From NCBI RefSeq assembly GCF_016464305.1, contig NZ_JAEIOJ010000002.1, forward strand, positions 434,001-498,000: a stretch of 64,000 nucleotides of DNA. The letters are read 5' to 3'. Below the pieces are notes generated by a model. It ran no database searches. It was not told the DNA's origin and saw only the letters and a list, made by a program, of their open reading frames with translations. Positions 8,868 through 17,015 of this stretch are shown one piece after another. Within the stretch, counting starts at the first letter, position 1. The number at the start of each line of letters is the position of its first letter. Source of the DNA: Umezawaea beigongshangensis (GTDB lineage: Bacteria > Actinomycetota > Actinomycetes > Mycobacteriales > Pseudonocardiaceae). The position numbers were made by a program, and so were the translations under genes.

Positions 8868-9847
8868 CGGTCGCCCCGCAGCACGGCCGGGTCGCAGTCG
8901 CGGCGCTGCGCCGGGGCCGGGACCAGCCCGCAGATCCACGCGTCGACCCAGGGACCGCTGCTCACGACGCCGCTCACGAGCCGGTAGTACGGCGCGGCGA
9001 GCCGCAGCCCGCGGTCGAGGTCGTCCTGGTGGCGCTGGAGCACGTCGGCGACCGCGCCGAGCCGGTCCAGCGCGGGCCGCAGCGCGGCGGTGTTCTCCTC
9101 GACGAGCCCGGAGAGGTGGGTGGACAGGTCGCGCGTCCCGGCGAGCAGCGCCGCGACGGCCTCGCGGCGGTCGCGGACCTCGGCCAGCAGGAGGTTGCCG
9201 TCGGCCAGCAGCGTCTCGAACTGCTCGGCGCGGGCGGCGAGCGCGCCGCTGATCCGGTGGGTGGAACCGAGCAGCGCCGCCAGGCGCTCGTCGCGGGAGG
9301 AGATGGTCCGCGACAGGGCGGACAGCCCGGCGAGGGTGGCGCGCACGTTCTCCGGCGAGTTCTGGAAGGTCTGCGACAGCACGTCGAAGCTCGTGGCGAG
9401 CTGGGCGGTGTCGATGCGGTCGAGCGTCGTGGACAGCCCCTCGAACGCCTGCACCACGTCGTAGGGCGACCGGGTCCGCTCGGTCGGGATGGCGTCGTCG
9501 GGGTCGAGTTCCGCGTCGCCCTCGGACTCCACGGCCAGGTACTTCTGCCCCAGCAGGGTCTTGATGCGGATCTCGGCGCGGCTGCGGTCGCGCAGCCGCA
9601 CGTCGCGCACCCCGAAGCCCACCTGCACGTGGTCGCCGCGCAGCGCGACGGAACGCACCTCGCCGATCTTCAGGCCCGCGAGGCGCACCTCGTCGCCCTC
9701 GCGGAGCCCGGCGGCCTCGCGGAAGTCCGCGGAGTAGGTGGTGCCGCCGGGGAGCGGCAGCGCGTCGGAGAAGAACGCGCCGAGCAGGACCAGGATCAGC
9801 ACCAGGACGCCGACGGCGCCGGTGACGACGGGATCGCGCCGTCTCAT
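8864..9847 (-). CDS. mceC: MCE-family protein, MceC position
   Basis: Third Mce subunit, 327 aa. Basic N-terminus and one membrane helix (residues ~9-25), MCE domain (GLREGDEVRLAGLKIGEVRS), then a helical region with QNSPENVRATLAGLSALSRT. The C-terminal segment contains paired cysteines (WICGL and RRDCDP), seen in many MceB/MceC proteins. ATG at 9847 overlaps the mceB stop (ATGA). Confidence 0.9.
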   Translation of the reverse strand: MRRRDPVVTGAVGVLVLILVLLGAFFSDALPLPGGTTYSADFREAAGLREGDEVRLAGLKIGEVRSVALRGDHVQVGFGVRDVRLRDRSRAEIRIKTLLGQKYLAVESEGDAELDPDDAIPTERTRSPYDVVQAFEGLSTTLDRIDTAQLATSFDVLSQTFQNSPENVRATLAGLSALSRTISSRDERLAALLGSTHRISGALAARAEQFETLLADGNLLLAEVRDRREAVAALLAGTRDLSTHLSGLVEENTAALRPALDRLGAVADVLQRHQDDLDRGLRLAAPYYRLVSGVVSSGPWVDAWICGLVPAPAQRRDCDPAVLRGDR

Positions 9848-10857
9848 CGCCGGCACCTCTCCTCGGTCAGCGGGATGCCCGCGGGCGGACCTCCTGGTGC
9901 GGCGGGCACGTCGGCGGTGGCCGAGCACAGGTAGAAGTTGAGCCAGGACCCGTAGGAGGCGGTGCGGCCGATCGCGTCGAGCTTGACCGGCAGGGTGCGC
10001 AGGAAGCTCTCCAGCTCGGGCGAGTCGAGGTTCGCGGCGACGACGCCCAGCGAGGCGATGTCGTCGCGCAGCGGCGCGCGGGCGTCGCCGAGGAGCCCCG
10101 CGGTGCTCTCCGTCAGCGCGGCGAGCCCGCCGATCGCCTCGCCGACGGGGCCGCGGTCCCGAGCGAAGCCGGTGGCCAGGCGTTGCAGGGCGTCGATCAG
10201 CTCCGACAGCGCGTCACCGCGGGAGTCCACGACGCCGAGCACGGAGTTGAGGTCGTCGACCACCCGGCCGATCACCTCGTCGCGGCTCGCGAGGGTGCTG
10301 GTGAGCGACGCGGTGTGCGCCAGCAGGGAGTCGACGGTGCCGCCCTCGCCCTGAAGCACCCGCACGATCTCCAGCGACAGCGCGTTGACGTCGTCGGGGT
10401 CGAGCGCTTGGAACAGCGGCTGGAAACCGTGGAACAGGGCCGTCAGGTCCAGCGCCGGGGTGGTGCGCTCCAGCGGGACGAGACCGCCGGGCGGCAGGGC
10501 GTCGCGCACGGGCCCGGCGTCCTGCTCCAGCGCGACGTACCGCTGGCCCACGAGGTTGCGGTACTTGACGGTCGCGGTGACCGACGCGGCGAGCCTGCGG
10601 TCGCCCTCGACGGAGAAGCCGACGTCGACCACCTCGTCGTCCACCAGCGACAGCGACTCGACCCGGCCGATCCGGACACCGGACATCCGCACGTCGTCGC
10701 CCTCGGCCAGCGCGGTCACGTCGGTGAAGCGCGCGGTGTAGACGACGTCGCCCGCGTCGTCCACCCCGGCGAGGGTGGCGGCGAGGAACGCCGTCGCGGC
10801 GACGGTGACGACGGCGAACACCGCGAGCTTGACCAGCGGGGCGAGCACTCCTCTCAC
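9844..10857 (-). CDS. mceB: MCE-family protein, MceB position
   Basis: Second Mce subunit, 337 aa. N-terminal membrane helix (residues ~8-28), MCE domain (ALAEGDDVRMSGVRIGRVES), conserved VKYRNLVGQRYVALE, then helices and a C-terminal LNFYLCSATAD...RC pair of cysteines. The true start is GTG at 10857, overlapping the mceA stop (GTGA). The very long open frame that runs back to 12108 is a shadow of mceA. Confidence 0.9.
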   Translation of the reverse strand: MRGVLAPLVKLAVFAVVTVAATAFLAATLAGVDDAGDVVYTARFTDVTALAEGDDVRMSGVRIGRVESLSLVDDEVVDVGFSVEGDRRLAASVTATVKYRNLVGQRYVALEQDAGPVRDALPPGGLVPLERTTPALDLTALFHGFQPLFQALDPDDVNALSLEIVRVLQGEGGTVDSLLAHTASLTSTLASRDEVIGRVVDDLNSVLGVVDSRGDALSELIDALQRLATGFARDRGPVGEAIGGLAALTESTAGLLGDARAPLRDDIASLGVVAANLDSPELESFLRTLPVKLDAIGRTASYGSWLNFYLCSATADVPAAPGGPPAGIPLTEERCRR

Positions 10858-12059
10858 CACGCCACCACCTCCGTTCCGCGGTAGAGGGGCCCGAGCAGCA
10901 GGCCGCTCCAGCTCGGCACCTCCTGCGGGCTCAGGCCGAGGCCGGGCGCGGCGAGCGCGGCGATCAGCCGTCCCTCCTCCGGCGATCCGGCCACCCCGGA
11001 CGGGGCCGTGCCCCCGCCGCTCGGCGGGGACGGGCAGCGCGGACCGCTCGACGGGGCGACGGGCCCGTCGCCCGGCGCGCGGGCGGGCACGACGGTCAGC
11101 GTCACGTGCAGGCCCGGCCGATCGGTGCCCCGGCCCAGCGCGCGGTCGACGCGGGGACGCAGCGCGTCGACGGCGTCGAGCAGGCACGGGTACTCCGGCG
11201 CGTACGCGGCGAGCACGTCGAGCACGGGCTGGCTGGCCGCGCTGAGCCGGATCAGGTCGTTCCCGGTGTCGCGCAGGAAGCCGTCGAGGTCGTGCGAGGC
11301 CGACGCGACCCCGCGGTGGACGGCGAGCAGGTCGTCGCGGCGCTCGGAGATCGTGGTGCTGGTGACGGCGAGGTCGTCCAGCGCCCGCGCGAGGTCGGGT
11401 GCCGCGTCGGCGTGCACACCGGTGACGTCCGCGAAGCGGCTGATGTCCTCGGTCAGCGCGGGCAGGTGCGGGTTCAGCTCGCGCAGCAGCGCGTCGAGTT
11501 CCACCAGCGCGTCCCCCAGCGCCTCCCCGCGTCCGCGCAGCGCGTCGGCCACCGACGTGAGCGTCACGGCGAGCTGCTGCGGTCGCACGGCCCGCAGCGT
11601 GGGCATCAGGTCGGCGAGCACGCGTTCCAGCTCGATCGCGCCGGACGTGCGGTCCTGGTCGATGACGTCCCCGCTGCGCAGGTGCGCCGACGAGGGCGCG
11701 TCCGGGACGACGAGGCTGACGTAGCGCTCGCCGAACAGCGTCTTGGGCAGCAGGCGCGCGGACACGTCGGCCGGGACGTCCGCGACCGCCTCCGGGACGA
11801 GCGCGAGGTCCAGCTCCGCGCCGCCGTCGCGGGACCGGACCTCGCTCACCCGGCCCACGACGATCCCCAGCACCTTGACGTCCGAGTCCGTCTGGAGCTG
11901 GTTGCCGACGTGGTCGGTGCGCAGGAGCACGTGCACCGAGCGGGTGAACACGCGCTCGTAGACCGCGACGGAGAACGCGAACCCGCCGAGGACCAGGGCG
12001 ACGAGCAGCAGTCCCAGCGCTCTCCTGCGCAGGACTGCGACGGCGCGGTCTGCGTGCAT
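10854..12059 (-). CDS. mceA: MCE-family protein, MceA position
   Basis: First Mce subunit, 401 aa. One N-terminal membrane helix (residues ~11-32), MCE domain (QTDSDVKVLGIVVGRVSEV), LLPKTLFGERYVSL, a helical domain, and a Pro/Gly/Ser-rich tail ending in a WSGLLLGPLYRGTEV segment. It heads a tightly coupled six-gene operon. The usual yrbEA-yrbEB permease pair is not upstream; the next gene is the divergent regulator. The operon is preceded by a palindrome at 12114-12125 and a GGGTAT-type promoter at 12143-12168. Confidence 0.9.
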   Translation of the reverse strand: MHADRAVAVLRRRALGLLLVALVLGGFAFSVAVYERVFTRSVHVLLRTDHVGNQLQTDSDVKVLGIVVGRVSEVRSRDGGAELDLALVPEAVADVPADVSARLLPKTLFGERYVSLVVPDAPSSAHLRSGDVIDQDRTSGAIELERVLADLMPTLRAVRPQQLAVTLTSVADALRGRGEALGDALVELDALLRELNPHLPALTEDISRFADVTGVHADAAPDLARALDDLAVTSTTISERRDDLLAVHRGVASASHDLDGFLRDTGNDLIRLSAASQPVLDVLAAYAPEYPCLLDAVDALRPRVDRALGRGTDRPGLHVTLTVVPARAPGDGPVAPSSGPRCPSPPSGGGTAPSGVAGSPEEGRLIAALAAPGLGLSPQEVPSWSGLLLGPLYRGTEVVAW

Positions 12060-12113
12060 GCGCGTTCTCCAGGCACGGGGGGAAGGGGTGCTCGACGAGC
12101 CGGGGCAACTACC

Positions 12114-12125
12114 TACTGGCCAGTA
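12114..12125. promoter_or_regulatory. 12-bp palindrome in the mce leader
   Basis: TACTGGCCAGTA is a perfect palindrome 55 bp upstream of the mceA start and about 18 bp downstream of the predicted -10. This shape and size is common for TetR-family operators. No TetR gene is in the window. A repressor roadblock site for the mce operon is the simplest reading. Confidence 0.5.
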
Positions 12126-12142
12126 CGCTACGGCGGGAAGCC

Positions 12143-12168
12143 ATACCCGACAAGGCGCTCGGCGACAC
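12143..12168 (-). promoter_or_regulatory. Candidate SigB/SigF-type promoter of the mce operon
   Basis: On the minus strand GTGT, 16 bases, GGGTAT. The -10 fits the general-stress sigma consensus, but the -35 matches only loosely (GNNT). The predicted leader is about 75 bases and contains the palindrome. Confidence 0.35.
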
Positions 12169-12336
12169 TCGGCACGCGCGTGACAAAGATCGGATTCGAT
12201 TCACTCACCTTCGACGGAGAACTGCGCCGGGAAGCGGCCGAACGGACGTCGCTCGTTGCTCCGAAAAGGAGTGGGACGCGTTTTCCCGGAGATCGTCTCC
12301 GTTCGGCCGATCGGGGTGGACGGCCACCGACTCCGG

Positions 12337-12365
12337 TTGACAGCTTTCATGATCAAAAATACAGT
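12337..12365 (+). promoter_or_regulatory. Vegetative promoter of the PucR-type regulator
   Basis: TTGACA (12337-12342), 17 bases, TACAGT (12360-12365), in an AT-rich stretch. It would give a leader of roughly 80 bases before ATG 12451 and rules out the longer frame starting at 12256. Confidence 0.65.
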
Positions 12366-12450
12366 GATCCGAATTGTGAACCGGACCGGAGAGGTCGGCC
12401 GCGGAATCGACTTTGTGCGCATCACGACCCGACGGAGGGCGAGCGGGAGC

Positions 12451-13755
12451 ATGAAGCGAAACGGACACCCGCTTCCCGGTCCCGCCGGGGCCGGCGGCGC
12501 TCCTCCGGCCCAGCGGACACGGGGCGACCGGCTCCCCGGCGGCCCCGAAGAGGTGTGGGAGCAGCTGCCCGGCGACCTCGCGCCGAAGTTCAGGGCGCGC
12601 GCCGCGTCCGTCGCCACCGACGTCCTGCGCGAGATCCAGCGCGCCGTCCCGCAGTACGCCAGACCGCTGGAGGGCGTGTTCGGGCAGGTCGTCGTCGACG
12701 GCGTCGAGCAGGCGATCCACCAGTTCATCGACCGCATGGTCGACCCCGGCGCGCGCCAGGACGACCGGGCCGAGTTCTTCCGGCTGCTCGGCAAGCTGGA
12801 GGTCGGCGAGGGCCGCAGCCTCGACCGGTTGCAGACGGCGTACCGGATCGGCGCGCGCGTGGCGTGGCGGCGCATCTCCGAGTTCGGCCAGCAGGAGCGC
12901 GTCCCGCTGGCCACCATGTGCCTCATCGCGGAGGCGATCTTCGCCTACATCGACGAGCTGTCGCTGCGCTCGATGGAGGGCTACGCCGACGCGCAGGCCA
13001 GGGCAGCCGGTGCGGTGCAGCGCAGGCGCAAGAGGCTGCTGGAGCTGATCCTCGCCGAGCCCCCGTACCCGCCGTCTGCCATCGCGGAACTCGCCGAGGC
13101 GGCGGACTGGCCACTGCCGGAGAACGTGCAGGTCGTGGCCCTGGAACGCCGCACCGACCAGCACCAGCTGCCCACCCCGACGCTGCACGAGGACGTCCTC
13201 GTCGACGTCGAGGGCAGCGATCCGTGCCTGCTGATCACCGACCCCGGCCGTCAGCTCGACACCCTGGAGCAGCGGCTGGGCGGTCGGCGCGCGGCGATCG
13301 GCCCTCCCGTGGCGCTGGCCGACGCGCCGAAGTCGCTGCGCTGGGCCCGGCGCGCGCTGACGCTCATCGAGTCCGGCGTCATCGCCGACGCGCCGGTCGT
13401 GGCGTGCGCCGACCACCTGTCGACGCTGCTGCTGCTGTCCGACGAGGCGCTGGTGCGCGAACTCGTGAGCCGGGCGCTGGCGCCGCTGGAGGGGCTGACG
13501 CCGAAGCAGCAGCAACGGTTGCGCGAGACCATGTCGGCGTGGGTGGACACGCGCGGCAGCGCGCCGGAGGTGGCGTCGAGCCTCGACGTGCACCCGCAGA
13601 CCGTGCGCTACCGGTTGCGCCAGCTGGAGGAGCTGTTCGGCGAACGGTTGCACGACCCGGACGCGCTGTTCGACATCGCCGTCGCGCTGCGCGCCCTGCG
13701 CCTGCTGACCTGCGACGCGGACGGCGAGCCCGACCCGGTCAGACCGTCGACGTGA
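12451..13755 (+). CDS. PucR/CdaR-type helix-turn-helix regulator
   Basis: 434 aa, cytoplasmic. The N-terminal two-thirds is a largely helical domain (VLREIQRAVPQYARPL, SLDRLQTAYRIGARVAWRRI) found in actinobacterial regulators of this type. The C-terminal HTH is the PucR class: SLDVHPQTVRYRLRQLEELF at ~392-411, followed by DPDALFDIAVALRAL. ATG 12451 is chosen because GGAGGG lies 11 bases upstream and a good promoter lies just before it. It is divergent from the mce operon, so it may control it (inference). Its 3' end overlaps the convergent secreted-protein gene by 17 bp. Confidence 0.8.
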   Translation: MKRNGHPLPGPAGAGGAPPAQRTRGDRLPGGPEEVWEQLPGDLAPKFRARAASVATDVLREIQRAVPQYARPLEGVFGQVVVDGVEQAIHQFIDRMVDPGARQDDRAEFFRLLGKLEVGEGRSLDRLQTAYRIGARVAWRRISEFGQQERVPLATMCLIAEAIFAYIDELSLRSMEGYADAQARAAGAVQRRRKRLLELILAEPPYPPSAIAELAEAADWPLPENVQVVALERRTDQHQLPTPTLHEDVLVDVEGSDPCLLITDPGRQLDTLEQRLGGRRAAIGPPVALADAPKSLRWARRALTLIESGVIADAPVVACADHLSTLLLLSDEALVRELVSRALAPLEGLTPKQQQRLRETMSAWVDTRGSAPEVASSLDVHPQTVRYRLRQLEELFGERLHDPDALFDIAVALRALRLLTCDADGEPDPVRPST

Positions 13756-14368
13756 GCGTCATCTCCAGGTCGTTGCCCGGCCCGGAGACGAGCCCGGTCA
13801 GCAGGGGGTCCAGGGGCTCGTCCGCCCCGCAGCCGCCGTAGGCGGGGATCGCGTAGGTGCCGGTCAGCGGGATGCGCGCCAGGTCGAACGGGCCCTCCAG
13901 GTCGATCGAGGCCGGTTGCCGCGTGCGGCAGCCCTCCCCGATCCGCAGGTCGACGCCGTCGACGGCGGTGCGCGTCAGGCCGATGTCCAGGTCGACGTGC
14001 GCGGTGATCCGCCCGTTCACGATCGTGCCGGTCACCTCGCCCACCGGAGCGAGGACGACGTCGGAGGTCGTCGGCACGAACCCGAAGGCCAGGAACCGGC
14101 CGCTGCTGGGCGGGAGGGTGAGCACGCCGCTGATCCGCCCGGTCAGCAGGTCGATCTCGGCCACCATCTCCCCCGGTCCGATCACGAGGTCGGACCCGAG
14201 CTTCGCGAGGTGCGACACGCCGTCGACGCGGTAGCGCACGACGACGCCGGGCAGCGGGTCCCGCGCCCCCGCGCCGACGAGCGCCGGCTCCGGTGCGCCC
14301 GCAGCGGGAACCGTGCCGACCACGAGTGCCGTCGCGCAGAGCGCGCCGACCGCGGCGGAGATCCTCAT
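13739..14368 (-). CDS. Secreted protein, single copy of the C-terminal domain of its neighbour
   Basis: Unknown function, 209 aa. Signal peptide with Ala-x-Ala-like cleavage near GTVPAAGAPE (~25). The mature protein aligns by eye along its whole length with the C-terminal half of the 415-aa secreted protein at 14655-15902: both have an R/TYRVDGVS-type start, AKLxSDLxxGPG, EIDLLTG, VGEVTGTI, and GTYxIPxxxxCG. There are two conserved Cys and no membrane anchor. GAGGAG lies upstream of ATG 14368, which is preferred over in-frame codons further upstream. Transcribed away from the paralogue across a shared region that holds a 20-bp palindrome. Confidence 0.7.
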   Translation of the reverse strand: MRISAAVGALCATALVVGTVPAAGAPEPALVGAGARDPLPGVVVRYRVDGVSHLAKLGSDLVIGPGEMVAEIDLLTGRISGVLTLPPSSGRFLAFGFVPTTSDVVLAPVGEVTGTIVNGRITAHVDLDIGLTRTAVDGVDLRIGEGCRTRQPASIDLEGPFDLARIPLTGTYAIPAYGGCGADEPLDPLLTGLVSGPGNDLEMTLTSTV

Positions 14369-14445
14369 GCGCACTCCTCGATCGATGCCGCAACAATGTG
14401 AAAATACTTCCACCGAGCGACACCGCACAAGACGCGGCAGACGCT

Positions 14446-14465
14446 CTTGTCATCCGGATGACAAG
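14446..14465. promoter_or_regulatory. Perfect 20-bp palindrome between divergent secreted-protein genes
   Basis: CTTGTCATCCGGATGACAAG reads the same on both strands. It lies 78 bp upstream of the minus-strand gene and 190 bp upstream of the plus-strand gene. A site with the same CTTGT-N10-ACAAG layout and 10 of 11 matching bases in the right half occurs at 17894-17913. Confidence 0.6.
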
Positions 14466-14523
14466 TTCTTCCGAACGTTCTGTTGCTGCGGTGAGGTAAA
14501 TCCGAGAACCGCTGTTCACGTGG

Positions 14524-14552
14524 TTGCAACAATGCCTACCGCTGAGTAGTTT
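14524..14552 (+). promoter_or_regulatory. Possible promoter of the 14655 secreted protein
   Basis: TTGCAA, 17 bases, TAGTTT in a locally AT-rich stretch. It would give a leader of about 95 bases. The match is moderate. Confidence 0.35.
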
Positions 14553-14654
14553 ACCAACGAGTAGCCCGTCCTTCCGGCTGCTTCACGGCATTGTCATCGC
14601 TTTCCGCGCAACGGCGCGTTCTCGCATCGATTCGTGCACGAGGAGTAGTGGACG

Positions 14655-15902
14655 ATGAAGAAGAGCCTCAGGTGGACGACGTTCGTCAGCGGGCTGACGG
14701 TCGCCGCGACGGTCGTCGGCGTGGTCGTTTTCGCGGGTGCCGGCACGGGTGCGGCCGCCACCGCGTCGCTGACCCTCGGCTACACCTGCCCGTTCCCGCT
14801 GATCGGCGACCAGAGCGTGTCGGTGCGGATCGTGGCCGAGCAGCTGCCGGACGCGCCCGTGGCGGGCGAGCCGAACCCGGCCGTGCGGGTCACCGCGACC
14901 GCCACCGTCCCGGCCACGGCCACCCAGGGCCTGACGCTGGTCGGCGCGACCTCGATCGAGGGCACCGCCTCGGCGGTGACCACGGTGGACAACGCGGGCG
15001 TCCAGCTGCCGATCACCCCCGCGCTGACCGTCGCCTCCACCCCGGTGCCCGCCTCCGGCCCCTTCGACGCGGTCGCCGCGGGCAGCGCGCCGCCGGTGAC
15101 CTTCCCCAACGCCGGGACGACGACGATCTCGGTGGGGAACTTCAGCACGACGCTGACCCCGCGCACGGCCACCGGCGCCGAGACGGGCCTGGGCACCTTC
15201 ACCTCGAACTGCACGCTGACCCCCGGCCAGGACACCCTGCTGCACACCGTCGAGGTGGCTCCTCCCACGACCACCCAGCCGCCGACGACCACGACCACCG
15301 ACCCGACCACCACCACCACCACCGAGCCGACCACGACGACCACGACGACCACCGACCCGACCACGACCACCACGACGGCTCCGCCGAACGAGCCGGTGCG
15401 GATCACCTACGACGTCGGGGGCTCGACCAGGATCGCGAAGCTGAACTCCGACCTGCCGCTCGGCCCCGGCACGCTGGCCGCCGAGCTGGACCTGCTCAGC
15501 GGGAACTTCACCGCCGACCTGGACCTGCCGGAGAGCACCGGCAGCTTCACGCTCTTCAACCTCCTGCCCGCCAGGGCGACCGTCGAGATGACGCCGCTGG
15601 GCAGGACGACCGGCACCCTCGCGGACGGCGCGGTCACCGCGAGGTCCTCGGTGGTCATCGGGCTCACGGACGTCCGAGTGCTGGGCGTGCAGGTCGTCAA
15701 GCCGACCCACCGGTGCCGGACGACGGCTCCGGCCGACATCGGACTCACCTCGGCCCCCGGCTTCGACCCGATCACCGGCGGCACGCTCTCGGGCACCTAC
15801 ACGATCCCCCGGTTCGAGAGCTGCGGCCTGGTCACCCCGATCGTGAACAGCTCGATCCCCGGCTCCGGCAACACGATCGGCCTCACCATCGCCGGGCGGT
15901 GA
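14655..15902 (+). CDS. Secreted two-domain protein with Thr-rich linker
   Basis: Unknown function, 415 aa, exported by a signal peptide (residues ~1-35). Domain 1 (~36-200) begins LTLGYTCPFPLIGDQSVSVR and resembles the secreted domain listed as DUF6801 (from memory, not checked). A Thr/Pro linker of about 40 residues follows. Domain 2 (~245-415) is the same as the neighbouring 209-aa protein. No sorting signal or membrane anchor is seen, so it is probably released or held non-covalently. AGGAG lies 9 bases before ATG 14655. Domain 1 is duplicated in the next gene, including a 75-bp tract with one mismatch. Confidence 0.75.
   Translation: MKKSLRWTTFVSGLTVAATVVGVVVFAGAGTGAAATASLTLGYTCPFPLIGDQSVSVRIVAEQLPDAPVAGEPNPAVRVTATATVPATATQGLTLVGATSIEGTASAVTTVDNAGVQLPITPALTVASTPVPASGPFDAVAAGSAPPVTFPNAGTTTISVGNFSTTLTPRTATGAETGLGTFTSNCTLTPGQDTLLHTVEVAPPTTTQPPTTTTTDPTTTTTTEPTTTTTTTTDPTTTTTTAPPNEPVRITYDVGGSTRIAKLNSDLPLGPGTLAAELDLLSGNFTADLDLPESTGSFTLFNLLPARATVEMTPLGRTTGTLADGAVTARSSVVIGLTDVRVLGVQVVKPTHRCRTTAPADIGLTSAPGFDPITGGTLSGTYTIPRFESCGLVTPIVNSSIPGSGNTIGLTIAGR
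15132..15206 (+). repeat. 75-bp near-identical tract, copy 1
   Basis: Encodes VGNFSTTLTPRTATGAETGL and the following residues. It matches copy 2 at 16465-16539 with a single difference at 15176, although the flanking domain has diverged. This suggests gene conversion or strong constraint. Confidence 0.8.
15262..15386 (+). repeat. Thr-codon repeat encoding the interdomain linker
   Basis: Imperfect ACC/ACG triplet runs broken by Asp-Pro and Glu-Pro. They encode an extended, probably O-glycosylated, linker. It is coding low complexity and not a CRISPR or mobile repeat. Confidence 0.8.
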
Positions 15903-15999
15903 TCCCCCTCCCCGACGGCGGGCTCGCGGACGCGGGCCCGCCGTCTCCCGCGCCGGCACGGCGCGAGCCCCGCACGAAGTTCCAGCGAAGAAGGACGAG

Positions 16000-16956
16000 A
16001 TGATCACTCTCCGCAGATCAGCGGCAGCGGCGGCGGGCGCGTTCGTGCTCGGCGCCGTGGCGTTCACCGGCGCCGGCACGAGCTCCGCCGCGACCAGCAC
16101 GCTCGTGCTCACCTACAACTGCCCGTTCCCGCTCATCGGTGCCCAGGACATGACGGTGACGATCGTCGCCGAGCAGCTCCCGGACTCCGCCGTGGTCGGG
16201 CAGCCGATCCCCGAGGTGCTGGTGACCGCCACGGCAGCCGTACCGCCGACGGCGACGCAGGGCCTCTCGCTGGTCGGCGCCACGACGGTGTCCGGCACCG
16301 CGAAGGCCGACACCGTGATCGACAACGCCGGGTTCGCGCTGCCGGTCGTGCCGCAGCTGACCATCGGCGAGACGGCGGTGCCGACGTCGGGCTCCTTCGA
16401 CGCCGTCGCCCGCGGCAGCGCGCCGCCGGTGAGCCTGCCCAACGCGGGCACGACGACGATCTCCGTGGGGAACTTCAGCACGACGCTGACCCCGCGCACG
16501 GCCACCGGTGCCGAGACGGGCCTGGGCACCTTCACCTCGGACTGCACCCTGCTGCCTGGCCAGGACACCCTGCTGCACACGTTCCCGGTGACGGCGGGCG
16601 GCACGACCGATCCGACGACCACCACCACCACGACCACCACCACGACGACGACGACCGGCGCGACGACCACGACGACCAGCGGCACGTCCGGGTCGACGAC
16701 CACCGGGAGCACGACGAGCGGCACGGGCACCCCGACCACCGGCACGACGACCACCGGCACGACGACGCCCACCACCACGGTGCTCGCCGGTGGTGGCGGC
16801 CCGCCCGACGCCCCCGACCGCTACACCTCGACCAGGGACGTCTCCCGCCTGGCGAGCACCGGCACGTCCCTCGCCCTCCCGCTCGGCCTCGCGGCCCTCC
16901 TGGTGGTGGCGGGCACGACCCTCCTGCTGCTCCAGCGCCGTCGCCGCCGGTCCTGA
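16000..16956 (+). CDS. Cell-wall-anchored surface protein with LASTG sorting signal
   Basis: 318 aa. Signal peptide (~1-30), one copy of the domain shared with the 415-aa protein upstream (LTYNCPFPLIGAQDMTVTI to about residue 200), then a Thr/Gly/Ser-rich stalk of ~60 residues. The C-terminus has the full sortase layout: LASTG at ~285-289, a hydrophobic helix, and a RRRRR tail. LAxTG signals are used by actinobacterial class E sortases, so covalent wall attachment is expected; no sortase gene is in the window. AAGGA precedes ATG 16000. 97 bp after the preceding gene, so co-transcription is possible. Confidence 0.8.
   Translation: MITLRRSAAAAAGAFVLGAVAFTGAGTSSAATSTLVLTYNCPFPLIGAQDMTVTIVAEQLPDSAVVGQPIPEVLVTATAAVPPTATQGLSLVGATTVSGTAKADTVIDNAGFALPVVPQLTIGETAVPTSGSFDAVARGSAPPVSLPNAGTTTISVGNFSTTLTPRTATGAETGLGTFTSDCTLLPGQDTLLHTFPVTAGGTTDPTTTTTTTTTTTTTTGATTTTTSGTSGSTTTGSTTSGTGTPTTGTTTTGTTTPTTTVLAGGGGPPDAPDRYTSTRDVSRLASTGTSLALPLGLAALLVVAGTTLLLLQRRRRRS
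16465..16539 (+). repeat. 75-bp near-identical tract, copy 2
   Basis: Second copy of the tract at 15132-15206, one mismatch, in the same domain of the adjacent paralogue. Confidence 0.8.
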
Positions 16957-17015
16957 CCTCGAACCGGCCGGGGCCGCCCGCCCGCGTTCGCGGCGGCCCC
17001 GACCGGGTGAACTTC

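Larger units (their letters stand above)
12060..12450. other. Divergent regulatory region between mce operon and PucR-type gene
   Basis: 391 bp without a gene, clearly less GC-rich than its flanks. It holds the mce-side palindrome and stress-type promoter and, on the other strand, a good TTGACA/TACAGT promoter for the regulator. An open frame starting at 12256 would begin upstream of that promoter and is not used. Confidence 0.7.

Noticed and set aside
12256-12450. N-terminal extension of the PucR-type regulator from ATG 12256
   Set aside because: It would begin upstream of the TTGACA-N17-TACAGT promoter and reads through AT-rich intergenic sequence.
15262-15386. Triplet-like repeat that could be mistaken for a CRISPR or tandem array
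   Set aside because: It is in frame, encodes Thr/Pro linker residues, and has no regular repeat-spacer pattern.
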